From the NCBI RefSeq assembly GCF_000017405.1, contig NC_009668.1:770001-834000 (forward strand): a DNA stretch of 64,000 nucleotides, in the 5' to 3' direction. Source of the DNA: Brucella anthropi ATCC 49188 (GTDB lineage Bacteria; Pseudomonadota; Alphaproteobacteria; Rhizobiales; Rhizobiaceae). Every line of letters starts with the position of its first letter. Position 1 is the stretch's first letter. Shown piece after piece: positions 34,466 to 42,213 of this stretch. The notes under the pieces were generated by a model. It was not told the origin of the DNA. It searched no databases and saw nothing but the letters and a program-made list of their open reading frames with translations. The translations under genes were made by a program, and so were the position numbers.

Positions 34466-35362
34466 ATGGACCGGTTTGATGCGATGCGGGTTTTTACCCG
34501 TGTACTGGAACGACGCAGTTTCACATTGGCGGCGGAAGATCTAGGGATTCCGCGTTCGACAGTTACTGACGCGATCAAGCAGCTCGAAAGACGATTGGGC
34601 ACGCAATTGTTCTTGCGCACTACGCGTCACGTTAATCCAACGCTTGATGGTCAGGCCTATTATCAGCGCTGCATAGAAATCATAGCTAGTATCGAGGATG
34701 CCGAAGGCGGATTTTCTGGCGCAATGCCGAGAGGTTTGCTTCGGGTGGAAGTGCAGGGCACGCTTGCGCGGCATTTTCTGCTACCGGAATTGCCAGCTTT
34801 TCTGGAAAAATATCCGGATATTGAACTTTATATGACCGAGGGCGATCGGTTCGTCGATCCGGTTCGGGAGGGTATCGATTGCGTTCTGCGTGTGGGTCTC
34901 CTGCAGGATAGCGACATGATTGCCCGGCGTGTTGCGATGCTGGATGAGGTTACTGTCGCGTCTCCTTCCTATCTTGCACGATTTGGAGAGCCCCAGCATC
35001 CAGATCAACTGACTGATGGCCATCAGATGATCGGCTTCCGAGCCAGCGGCAGCATAGCCCGTATGCCCCTGGAATTTATGGTCGACGGCAAGTTGCGAAC
35101 AGTGACGATACCGGCTCCGGTTTCGGTCAATGCCGCTGAAAGCTATACGGCTGCGGCCAGCTTGGGCCTTGGGATCATTCAGATACCTCGCTATCATGCG
35201 ATGAAGCATATCGCTGGCGGAAAACTGGTGCAGATACTCGGCGCTTATCCGCCCAGCTCGTCACCGGTATCTGTTGTATATCCGCGCGATCGGCAACTTT
35301 CGCCTCGGGTCAGGGTATTTATCGACTGGATTGCCGTGATACTCGCCCGTCAGAACAATTGA
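34466..35362 (+). CDS. LysR family transcriptional regulator (298 aa)
   Basis: The N-terminal winged helix-turn-helix is clear: MDRFDAMRVFTRVLERRSFT, LAAEDLGIPRSTVTDAIKQLE and RRLGTQLFLRTTRHVNPT. A co-inducer-binding periplasmic-protein-like domain follows (about 90-295), with the DCVLRVGLLQDSDMIARRV segment typical of the CrgA/DmlR subgroup. That subgroup usually sits beside and regulates an SDR gene, as here. Likely a tetramer activated by a small aromatic or carbonyl compound (family knowledge; ligand unknown). Length is typical. Confidence 0.9.
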   Translation: MDRFDAMRVFTRVLERRSFTLAAEDLGIPRSTVTDAIKQLERRLGTQLFLRTTRHVNPTLDGQAYYQRCIEIIASIEDAEGGFSGAMPRGLLRVEVQGTLARHFLLPELPAFLEKYPDIELYMTEGDRFVDPVREGIDCVLRVGLLQDSDMIARRVAMLDEVTVASPSYLARFGEPQHPDQLTDGHQMIGFRASGSIARMPLEFMVDGKLRTVTIPAPVSVNAAESYTAAASLGLGIIQIPRYHAMKHIAGGKLVQILGAYPPSSSPVSVVYPRDRQLSPRVRVFIDWIAVILARQNN

Positions 35363-35388
35363 GGCCGTTAACCCCTCATTAAGAATTT

Positions 35389-35413
35389 GGAACAAGATGG
35401 CTTCTTACGTGTT
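35389..35413 (+). promoter_or_regulatory. Possible EcfG-type (general stress) promoter for the small membrane protein
   Basis: GGAAC (35389-35393) is followed after 16 nt by TGTT, three of four bases of the alphaproteobacterial EcfG -10 (CGTT). It lies about 60-85 bp upstream of the 33-residue protein gene. The match is imperfect, so this is only a candidate. Confidence 0.3.
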
Positions 35414-35475
35414 AGAATAGAGCCTGCAGAAATGCAGAAAGCACATCGCTACGCACCACGGGAGGGAGGGCAGAG

Positions 35476-35577
35476 ATGAGCAACATTCTATTCTGGACCG
35501 CTTTGGTAATCGTTCCTGTGCTTCTGGGCACAGCCTACGCTTATGTGCAATCGATACGGCATAGGGACGACTTCTAG
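35476..35577 (+). CDS. Small single-pass membrane protein (33 aa)
   Basis: A short open frame with a strong purine-rich ribosome site (GGGAGGGAGGG about 6 nt before ATG). The product is MSNILFWTALVIVPVLLGTA followed by YAYVQSIRHRDDF: one hydrophobic helix with a small charged tail, predicted to sit in the inner membrane with the basic end in the cytoplasm. It resembles in style the tiny accessory subunits of membrane complexes, but I recognise no family. It lies between the LysR gene and the convergent acetyltransferase and is closed by the hairpin at 35611-35644. The coding call rests on the ribosome site, composition and terminator. Confidence 0.6.
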   Translation: MSNILFWTALVIVPVLLGTAYAYVQSIRHRDDF

Positions 35578-35610
35578 AACGCAAGCGTAGCTGACGGAAA
35601 GCTGCTCTTA

Positions 35611-35644
35611 TCTTGAAGCAGGCGAGTGGTCGCGTGCTTCAAGA
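35611..35644. terminator. Bidirectional terminator between the small ORF and the GNAT gene
   Basis: TCTTGAAGCA (35611-35620) pairs perfectly with TGCTTCAAGA (35635-35644) around a 14-nt loop. It lies 33 bp after the small-protein stop codon and overlaps the end of the convergent acetyltransferase gene, so it can serve both transcripts. Confidence 0.65.
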
Positions 35645-36157
35645 TAATTCTATTGCATAGAATTTTGTATCGACAGCCATCCGCGGAAAATCTTCCGGTA
35701 AATCTGTATGGGAGATTTCCACGAAGCCGTTCTTTTCATAAAACCGATGTGCGCCCAGAAACTTCTCGGTCGTTCCAAGCAATATTTTGGTAACGCCTCG
35801 TTCGTGAGCGTGCGAAATGAGCGTTGCAAGCAATTTGCGCGCAGTACCGAATTCGGAACCGCGATAAGCCTTGGCGACAAACATTTTCCGCAAAGCAGCC
35901 TGACCTTGCCCTATATCCTTGAGGGCTATGGTGCCGACGATGTGACCATCGGCTTCGGCTACCCAAAATTCACCGCTTCCCTGACGATAGAACCCCTCCA
36001 CGTCTCGTATATCAGGTTGGTCGTCTGCGCTGATCGGAATGTCGAACTCGCATTGTTGTATTGGCAGGATTACAGCAAAAACACCGTCCGCGTCGCCCGT
36101 CTGGAATGTTCTAATTCTGATCAAGTCCGCTTTGCTCGTCATAGTGCTGCCGTTCAT
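35639..36157 (-). CDS. GNAT family N-acetyltransferase (172 aa)
   Basis: The acetyl-CoA binding fold is visible: FWVAEADGHIVGTIALKDI (strand 4), LRKMFVAKAYRGSEFGTARKLLATL (motif A with the Gln/Arg-x-x-Gly-x-Gly/Ala variant RGSEFGTA) and FYEKNGFVEI (motif B). It transfers an acetyl group to an amine; the substrate is unknown. ATG 36157 has a GGGCGAG ribosome site; ATG 36142 is a possible alternative with a poorer site. It stands alone, convergent with the small membrane protein gene. Confidence 0.85.
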   Translation of the reverse strand: MNGSTMTSKADLIRIRTFQTGDADGVFAVILPIQQCEFDIPISADDQPDIRDVEGFYRQGSGEFWVAEADGHIVGTIALKDIGQGQAALRKMFVAKAYRGSEFGTARKLLATLISHAHERGVTKILLGTTEKFLGAHRFYEKNGFVEISHTDLPEDFPRMAVDTKFYAIELS

Positions 36158-36619
36158 CTCGCCCGCGAATCTGCATTGATTTAGTTGTTAATGAATCCGC
36201 TTCTCGGATTCTGGGTCAAGAGACGTTCAAATCTGTCCGGCTGACGAGGTTTTCGTAGATAAAGTTAATATTGGGCTCGTTTTGAAGGTTTTGATCACAT
36301 CCAGTTGGTGTTCGGTTGCTTAAACCAATTTCAACCAGAGCGCGCTGTGTGCGGCAGCGTGTGAATCCCCCTATTCAGGGGGATCAAGGCGAATATATGA
36401 GCAAAATTAGCAGTTTACGCTATAAAATATATTTCATGCTATTTTACTCGGAAGAAAAGGTGTCATATTTTGGTAATCGATATGGTTGCTTTGAACTTTT
36501 GATTATCTTTGTTTTGTGGAAGTAGTTTCACTTTTGAAGTGATATTTTACGTTGCCTAATGAAAGAAAATACCCTTCTATTGTTTTGAGTAGAGCACTGC
36601 AAAGAGCTGAGGGGTTTCA
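36158..36619. other. Long AT-rich region upstream of the autotransporter gene
   Basis: About 460 bp without a gene I can support. A 69-codon open frame at 36316-36525 has no ribosome site and an atypical composition and is not called. The stretch should hold the promoter of the acetyltransferase (minus strand, left end) and that of the autotransporter (right end). It also contains a GC-rich inverted repeat at 36365-36384 inside otherwise AT-rich DNA. Confidence 0.55.
36365..36384. promoter_or_regulatory. Inverted repeat ATCCCCCT-N4-AGGGGGAT
   Basis: ATCCCCCT (36365-36372) and AGGGGGAT (36377-36384) form a perfect 8-bp dyad, 235 bp upstream of the autotransporter start codon. Its size and symmetry fit a LuxR-type regulator box, such as the dyads bound by quorum-sensing regulators in Brucella, but I cannot confirm a consensus match. 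It could also be a small hairpin. Confidence 0.35.
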
Positions 36620-39349
36620 ATGCATTGTCGCAACATCGGCTCGCGCGCCATCCGTTTTCTGTCCAGCACAGCGCTCATATCCTTAGGAACGGTTTTGCTA
36701 CAAAGCACTCCCGGCATGGCTGCATGTTCGTTTTCGCCGACGCTAGGTGATGACACATTCATTTGCGACAGCGGCACATCTTCCGGCGGTCTTACCGACC
36801 TCAATGGTAACAATACATTGCTTTTGCCGACTGGAGGAACAGGCACCGTCAGCGGAGATGTAGCGTTCGGCTCCGGCGTGGACCGCGTGGAAGTCCATTC
36901 CGGTTCGATTGTCGGGAATGTCAATCAGGGCGATGGTCTCAACAGCTTTCTCATTACGGGCGGAAGCGTTACAGGCAATGTTCGTCAGGGAAATGATATT
37001 GACGAGTTCCGTATAACGGGCGGCGAGATTGGTTCGCTCAATCAGGGTAACGGGTACGACCAATTTTTTATGTCGGGTGGACGTATCGTCGATGCCTTTG
37101 ACGATGGCGATTATGCCGTGATGACGGATGGACGCATCGGACGCGTCAATCTCAAGCTCGACAATAATTATTTCAACATGTCCGGCGGAACAATTGATCG
37201 CAATCTGATTGCCGGGCTCGGTAATGATACGATTATCGTGTCTGGAGGGATGATCGGCGGCAATATAAGCATCAGCAGTGGAACCGACAGTGTAACGATG
37301 ACGGGTGGCACAGTCGCAGGCGATGTTTTGCTCGGTTTCGGTAATGACCAATTCTCATGGAATGGTGGCGGTATTATCTATGGGAAGATTGATCTTGGCC
37401 CGGATAATGATACGGCCGTTCTTACTAATCTTACTGATGCTAATATAGGCGCTACTGCGCAGCTTAGCGGCGGCGAGGGGAGTGATGTCCTCACGTTTAA
37501 TAATGTGAAAACCGGAAAAGTCTCTCGTATTGACAGCTGGGAAACAGTCAACCTGACTGACGATACGCGCCTTGTTTTCGACAGCGCTCTCACGTTGGGC
37601 GACGCCGGAACAGGAACGGGGACGCTCAACGTTGATGCCACAAGTACAATTTATGGCGGTGCTGCAAAGGGCGGCGTGAACCCATTCGCCTCAGGCCAGC
37701 TGGCAAATGTTTTCAACGCCGGGCGTATCGACCTCACCAATGGCGGGACGAGTACGACTGACGCATTTACGATCAAGGGCAATTACGTCGGGCAGAACGG
37801 TCTTCTGTTTTTAGATACCGTTCTGGCTTCTGATGGCGCTCCTTCGGACAAGCTTGTGATCGATACAGGTGTTGCATCAGGTAATACCGCCATTGCGGTT
37901 ACCAACGCGGGTGGGGCAGGCGCTGCAACAAATGCGGACGGCATTATGGTCGTACAAGCATTGAATGGTGGTTCCACCAGTCAGAATGCTTTTTCGCTGA
38001 ACGGTCGTGCTGCTGCCGGTGCCTACGAATATTTTCTGTTCAAGGGCGGTGTAACGGCGAATACCACCGAGAACTGGTATCTGAGATCAACTTTGGTTCG
38101 TGGAAGCGAACCGCCTGCTTCGACGGGGGGAACATCCGTTTCGCCGGAAGAGCCCGAAACAACTGCGCCGCCACCCGCACTCGAGCAGCCTCCAGCGACT
38201 TTGCCTGTCGATCCGGATACAGAAACTCCGGTAACAGAAGATGCTTCCGCTCCCGATGCGCCTCCGCCTCCCGTATCGGCGGAGGCTCCCAATCCACCCG
38301 ACAATACGACGGGTCAACAACAGAATGTTGTCCTTCCATTCGATGGAGCAGTTCCGCCTTCACCTGGCGCAACGAGGGTTAAGGGCGACGTGATTTCTCT
38401 CTATCGCAAGGAAGTGCCGGTTTATTCAGCATTGCCGCCTGTGGCGTACCATCTGGCACTTTCTACTCTCGGTACGTTTCATGAACGTCGCGGCGAGCAG
38501 GATTTGCTGAAAACTGCCGGATATCTGCCTGCGAGCTGGGGCAGAGTCTTCGGGCAGGATATTGATATGAAATGGCGGGGAACAGTTGCACCGGGTCTCG
38601 ACGGAAAGCTCTTTGGTATTCAGGCGGGACAGGATATTCTGGGTCGCGAAACGGATGGCGGACATTTTGACCGTTTCGGTCTGTTTTTCGGTTATGCCCG
38701 CGCAACAGGTGATATCACCGGGCAAGCGCTTGGCTGGAACGATCTCGCTGTTGGCGATCTGGAAGTTACGGGTACGAGTTTCGGCGGGTACTGGACTCAT
38801 ATCGGGCCGCAAGGCTGGTATCTCGACGCCATACTTATGGGAACGTGGTTCGGTGGTGATGCAACCTCGAATGAAGGTCAGAGTATTGACCTCGACGGGC
38901 ATGGGGTTACGGCTTCGCTCGAAGGAGGCTATCCTCTCGCCCTGAGCGAAAGCTGGACACTGGAGCCGCAGGCGCAACTGATCTGGCAGCATCTCTCGCT
39001 TGATGATCAGGCTGATCATTATTCCTCGATAGCGTTTGATACAGATGATGCGTGGACGGGCCGGATCGGGTTCAGATTGCAAGGTGAACAAGAAACTTCG
39101 GTCGGGAAATTACGGCCATATCTGAAAGCCAATCTCTGGCAGAATTTTTCATCGGATCAGACTGTACGTTTTGCCACCGATCCGATTGTGACTGATCTCA
39201 AGGGCACATCGCTGGAACTGGGTGGCGGGCTGACCTTGGATATTACCGAGAAAGCCAGTTTGTTTGCGACTGCAGACTACACGACCAATCTTGGTGGCGA
39301 ACGCAACCGGATATGGGAGGGTAACTTGGGGCTGAATATAAAATGGTGA
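36620..39349 (+). CDS. Autotransporter with beta-helical passenger and outer-membrane beta-barrel (909 aa)
   Basis: Type Va secreted surface protein. A signal peptide (about 1-35, ending SLGTVLLQSTPGMAA) is followed by a passenger (about 36-495) of irregular 20-25 residue repeats built on SGGxIxGNxxxGxGNDxFxxxGG, typical of a right-handed beta-helix. A proline-rich linker (about 498-565) carries PPPALEQPP and PPPPVSAEA. The C-terminal beta-barrel (about 633-909) starts near SWGRVFGQDIDMKW and ends in the alternating LGLNIKW with a terminal aromatic residue, as BamA substrates do. Adhesion or biofilm roles are common in the family (Brucella BmaC/BtaE are examples); none is shown here. An AGCTGAGGGG ribosome site precedes the ATG. 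Confidence 0.9.
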   Translation: MHCRNIGSRAIRFLSSTALISLGTVLLQSTPGMAACSFSPTLGDDTFICDSGTSSGGLTDLNGNNTLLLPTGGTGTVSGDVAFGSGVDRVEVHSGSIVGNVNQGDGLNSFLITGGSVTGNVRQGNDIDEFRITGGEIGSLNQGNGYDQFFMSGGRIVDAFDDGDYAVMTDGRIGRVNLKLDNNYFNMSGGTIDRNLIAGLGNDTIIVSGGMIGGNISISSGTDSVTMTGGTVAGDVLLGFGNDQFSWNGGGIIYGKIDLGPDNDTAVLTNLTDANIGATAQLSGGEGSDVLTFNNVKTGKVSRIDSWETVNLTDDTRLVFDSALTLGDAGTGTGTLNVDATSTIYGGAAKGGVNPFASGQLANVFNAGRIDLTNGGTSTTDAFTIKGNYVGQNGLLFLDTVLASDGAPSDKLVIDTGVASGNTAIAVTNAGGAGAATNADGIMVVQALNGGSTSQNAFSLNGRAAAGAYEYFLFKGGVTANTTENWYLRSTLVRGSEPPASTGGTSVSPEEPETTAPPPALEQPPATLPVDPDTETPVTEDASAPDAPPPPVSAEAPNPPDNTTGQQQNVVLPFDGAVPPSPGATRVKGDVISLYRKEVPVYSALPPVAYHLALSTLGTFHERRGEQDLLKTAGYLPASWGRVFGQDIDMKWRGTVAPGLDGKLFGIQAGQDILGRETDGGHFDRFGLFFGYARATGDITGQALGWNDLAVGDLEVTGTSFGGYWTHIGPQGWYLDAILMGTWFGGDATSNEGQSIDLDGHGVTASLEGGYPLALSESWTLEPQAQLIWQHLSLDDQADHYSSIAFDTDDAWTGRIGFRLQGEQETSVGKLRPYLKANLWQNFSSDQTVRFATDPIVTDLKGTSLELGGGLTLDITEKASLFATADYTTNLGGERNRIWEGNLGLNIKW

Positions 39350-39403
39350 AGGCAATGGCGATCGGAGATGATCGCCGTAATGACAGAGGAGGGAACAACG
39401 GTA

Positions 39404-39652
39404 ATGGGTAGACGTGCATACGAAAAGCTCGCGAGAATCTGTGCATCCCTAAACACATCCGAGCAGGAGCTGGCCCACTCTCTCGGTATTTCGCGAGTTG
39501 CGCTGAAAGCGATAGATCGCACTGATGCGCCGCTTTATCTTCGATTGGCATTGGCCGCTTTGGTATCGGAAATGGATCCGGATCAGGTGCTGAACTCCAA
39601 ACGAGGGAGTTCAGAAATGGAAGCACCTCGTCAGCTCTTGTCGGTGAGGTGA
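39404..39652 (+). CDS. Small helix-turn-helix-like protein (82 aa)
   Basis: A short protein with a helical XRE-like segment (ICASLNTSEQELAHSLGISRVALKAIDR), followed by a helical tail; the second helix LGISRVALKAI would be the recognition helix. The frame is open from 39368, but ATG 39404 (MGRRAYEKLAR) is preferred because GAGGAGGG lies about 10 nt upstream. It starts 54 bp after the autotransporter stop and ends 12 bp before the DUF2865 gene, so the three may form an operon. DNA binding is inferred only from the helix pattern. Confidence 0.6.
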   Translation: MGRRAYEKLARICASLNTSEQELAHSLGISRVALKAIDRTDAPLYLRLALAALVSEMDPDQVLNSKRGSSEMEAPRQLLSVR

Positions 39653-39664
39653 TCATCAAAAGTT

Positions 39665-40543
39665 ATGGGTTTCAAAGGTGTTGTGGTGGCAAAATCTTTC
39701 GCCTTGCTTCTTTTGATTGGACTGTTCTGTTTCCCGCAATTGGCTGCCGCGTCCTGCACGCGTGCAGCCGGTGCTGCGGATATGATGACGCAGCGCCAGC
39801 TTTCGGCACTGCGCGCGCTGGAACGCAGCCGTGGTTGCAAGGGTGGCGACGAGCGCGGCGGTTTTTTCAATCCTTGCCGCGATCTTTCTCAAAGAATAGC
39901 TGAAATACAGCGGCAGCTTTCATCCAGTTCGCTTTCTTCCCGATCATGCGTAGAACAACCGACTGCCAGTCCGGCAGCAAAAGTGAAACCTGACCGTCCC
40001 AAAGTTGCGTCTGTCGCAACGAACGACAAGCCATGGGTGCCGAATGGTATCAAAGGCGCTCTGACTTATTGTGTGCGTTTGTCGGATGGTTATCTTTTCC
40101 CAGCTCCGCATTCACAGTTTCAGAAGTCCGACAGCGTGACGGAGACAGTGGCACAATGCCGTTTTATTTGTCAGGGGGAGAATGTCGATCTCTACGTTCT
40201 GAATGATCCGAACGGCGAAACGGCCGATATGGTGTCGGTCTCGAACGGTAAGCCCTATGTCGAGTTGTCTACAGCATATAACTATCAGGGAAGCGGTGAT
40301 TTCAGAAGATGCAACTGGGCCGGTTATGTCGACAAGATCAGTGAGCTGCGGGCCAGTAGCAAGGGTGGTCGCGCGCTCAAAAATGTCGTTGTTCCCATGC
40401 CAGATGCTCGACCGACTCGTAATGATGACGTAGCTGCTTCAGCGGCGTCTTTTGCTCCCATAACAGACCGTAGTGTACGTGTTGTCGGCCCTGCCTTCAT
40501 TTTTGATGACGGTGCGGGAAACATGAAGCTTACTGCACATTGA
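39665..40543 (+). CDS. DUF2865 domain-containing secreted protein (292 aa)
   Basis: An N-terminal signal peptide (about 9-30, SFALLLLIGLFCFPQLAAA) is followed by a region with paired cysteines and a glutamine-rich helix (CRDLSQRIAEIQRQLSS). The DUF2865 core then runs from YCVRLSDGYLFPAPHSQFQ through CRFICQGENVDLYVLNDPNGE and MVSVSNGKPYVELSTAYNYQ to CNWAGYV. This family is found in Rhizobiales as exported proteins of unknown function with conserved Cys and Tyr/Phe-Pro residues. Sitting 12 bp after the HTH-like gene and downstream of the autotransporter, it may assist that surface protein, but this is inference. Confidence 0.8.
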   Translation: MGFKGVVVAKSFALLLLIGLFCFPQLAAASCTRAAGAADMMTQRQLSALRALERSRGCKGGDERGGFFNPCRDLSQRIAEIQRQLSSSSLSSRSCVEQPTASPAAKVKPDRPKVASVATNDKPWVPNGIKGALTYCVRLSDGYLFPAPHSQFQKSDSVTETVAQCRFICQGENVDLYVLNDPNGETADMVSVSNGKPYVELSTAYNYQGSGDFRRCNWAGYVDKISELRASSKGGRALKNVVVPMPDARPTRNDDVAASAASFAPITDRSVRVVGPAFIFDDGAGNMKLTAH

Positions 40544-40721
40544 CGGTGATGCACCAAATCCTCAAGTTCAATTTGAATGAGACGTGTCGCGATTGGGACT
40601 GAACCGCTCGCTTTCCGTCTGTAACCTCCCTGAAACGGGCGTTGTCAATTTGCGTCCGGAAACCATCGATCATTGCATTGTTTGAAATCTGTCAGTGTTG
40701 TTCGACCTGGAGGAGGTAGAC

Positions 40722-41912
40722 ATGAGCAAGAACCGTGGCGTCGTTTATTTGCGGCCCGGGACAGTCGAAGTGCGCGATATTGAAGATCCAGCGTTAGCGG
40801 CACCGGACGGGAGGAAGCTGGACCACGCCGTTATATTGAAGGTAATCTCGACAAATATTTGTGGTTCCGACCAGCATATGGTTCGCGGACGCACGACTGC
40901 GATGCCCGGTCTCGTGCTGGGGCATGAAATTACCGGTGAAATTATTGAAAAAGGCAGCGATGTCGAGATGCTTGATGTGGGCGACATCGTTTCAGTCCCG
41001 TTCAATGTCGCTTGTGGTCGCTGCCGTTGCTGTAAATCCCAGGACACAGGTGTTTGCCTGACGGTCAACCCGTCGCGTGCCGGTGGCGCCTATGGATATG
41101 TTGATATGGGAGGCTGGATTGGCGGGCAGGCCCGCTATGTCATGGTGCCCTATGCCGATTTCAATCTGCTCAAGTTCCCCGATCGCGAGCAAGCGATGGA
41201 AAAAATCCGCGACCTGACGATGCTTTCTGACATCTTGCCGACCGGCTTTCACGGTGCGGTGAAAGCCGGCGTCGGGGTTGGTTCGGTTGTATATGTCGCG
41301 GGTGCGGGACCGGTGGGGCTTGCTGCTGCGGCATCCGCTCGCATTCTGGGCGCTGCGGTCGTTATGGTCGGTGACTTCAACAAGGAACGGCTCGATCACG
41401 CACGGAAAGTGGGGTTCGAACCAATCGATCTTTCGGCAAGCGATCGTCTCGGCGACATGATTGCAGAAGTCACAGGCAGCAACGAAGTGGATAGTGCTAT
41501 TGATGCTGTTGGGTTCGAGGCGCGCGGTCATAGCGGTGGCGAGCAACCGGCGATCGTGTTGAACCAGATGATGGAGATAACTCGTCCCGCCGGGGCAATC
41601 GGTATTCCGGGGCTTTATGTCACCGAAGACCCAGGTGCTGTCGACAATGCTGCGAAACAAGGCAGCTTGTCGTTACGGTTTGGCCTCGGTTGGGCCAAGG
41701 CGCAGTCATTCCATACCGGACAGACACCGGTTCTGAAGTACAATCGCCAGCTGATGCAGGCGATCCTGCATGGGCGCCTGAATATCGCCGAGATCGTAAA
41801 CGCTCAGGTCATTTCACTTGAGGACGCGGCAAAGGGCTATGAAAGTTTCGATCAGGGCGCTGCGAAGAAATTCGTTCTCGATCCGCATGGCCTTTTGAGC
41901 AAGGTGGCTTGA
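40722..41912 (+). CDS. fdhA: Zinc-dependent, glutathione-independent formaldehyde dehydrogenase-like protein (396 aa)
   Basis: Medium-chain zinc dehydrogenase of the FdhA subgroup, which oxidises formaldehyde to formate with NAD+ without added glutathione. It has NICGSDQHMVRG with catalytic Cys47, the GHEITGE zinc ligands, the structural zinc cluster CGRCRCCKSQDTGVC and the Rossmann motif VYVAGAGPVGLAAAASARILG. The long insertions after GGWIGGQARYVMVPYAD and VTEDPGAVDNAAKQG are characteristic of FdhA rather than ordinary alcohol dehydrogenases. ATG 40722 follows GGAGGAGGT; the open frame upstream to 40695 lacks such a site. It is monocistronic and ends at a strong terminator. Dismutation of other aldehydes is possible. 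Confidence 0.82.
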   Translation: MSKNRGVVYLRPGTVEVRDIEDPALAAPDGRKLDHAVILKVISTNICGSDQHMVRGRTTAMPGLVLGHEITGEIIEKGSDVEMLDVGDIVSVPFNVACGRCRCCKSQDTGVCLTVNPSRAGGAYGYVDMGGWIGGQARYVMVPYADFNLLKFPDREQAMEKIRDLTMLSDILPTGFHGAVKAGVGVGSVVYVAGAGPVGLAAAASARILGAAVVMVGDFNKERLDHARKVGFEPIDLSASDRLGDMIAEVTGSNEVDSAIDAVGFEARGHSGGEQPAIVLNQMMEITRPAGAIGIPGLYVTEDPGAVDNAAKQGSLSLRFGLGWAKAQSFHTGQTPVLKYNRQLMQAILHGRLNIAEIVNAQVISLEDAAKGYESFDQGAAKKFVLDPHGLLSKVA

Positions 41913-41935
41913 TTCAAGTCGATTTCGAAATGCGA

Positions 41936-41965
41936 AAAAAGGGCGCTCTCACGAGTGCCCTTTTT
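41936..41965 (+). terminator. Rho-independent terminator of the formaldehyde dehydrogenase gene
   Basis: AAAAAGGGCGCTC pairs with GAGTGCCCTTTTT across a TCAC loop, with one G/T wobble, and ends in a run of five T. It lies 23 bp after the stop codon. Confidence 0.85.
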
Positions 41966-41980
41966 GTTTGTGATTGTTGC

Positions 41981-42000
41981 AATCTGTAACGTTACAGATT
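41981..42000. promoter_or_regulatory. LacI-family operator O1 (perfect palindrome)
   Basis: AATCTGTAACGTTACAGATT is a perfect 20-bp palindrome with the central CG step typical of LacI-family operators. It lies 233 bp before the sugar-binding protein gene and matches O2 (42181-42198) at all but one of 18 positions. Confidence 0.75.
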
Positions 42001-42152
42001 CATAGGTCTTGAGTGTTTCATGCTGAATATCTTACGAGATAAAACACAAGATGATTCTTTCGCGCCAAAAAAGTTCTTTAAGGAAAACAACAGAAGATCA
42101 ATATGTTAGACTCTGCCTGAGCGCCAGATTCCACTCGTTGGAAATTAAGGAC

Positions 42153-42180
42153 TTGCAAGCGAGATTGTTTTGAATACCAT
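42153..42180 (+). promoter_or_regulatory. Candidate promoter of the sugar uptake operon
   Basis: TTGCAA (42153-42158) and TACCAT (42175-42180) are spaced by 16 bp and lie directly before operator O2, so a repressor bound there would cover the transcription start. The -10 is imperfect. Confidence 0.45.
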
Positions 42181-42198
42181 ATCTGTAACGTTTCAGAT
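42181..42198. promoter_or_regulatory. LacI-family operator O2
   Basis: ATCTGTAACGTTTCAGAT is a near-perfect palindrome (one mismatch from O1). It overlaps the expected transcription start of the sugar uptake operon and ends 15 bp before the start codon of the binding-protein gene. The LacI-family protein at 48647-49681 is the likely ligand. Confidence 0.75.
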
Positions 42199-42213
42199 TT
42201 GGGAGGATATGAA

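Noticed and set aside
36316..36525. 69-codon frame before the autotransporter
   Set aside because: No ribosome site, no similarity I recognise, and composition like the AT-rich spacer around it.
40567..40577. TTCAATTTGAA as another MarR operator
   Set aside because: The dyad is two bases shorter than the TTCAAA-W-TTTGAA core and lies far from the glycan locus; such short AT-rich dyads are expected by chance.
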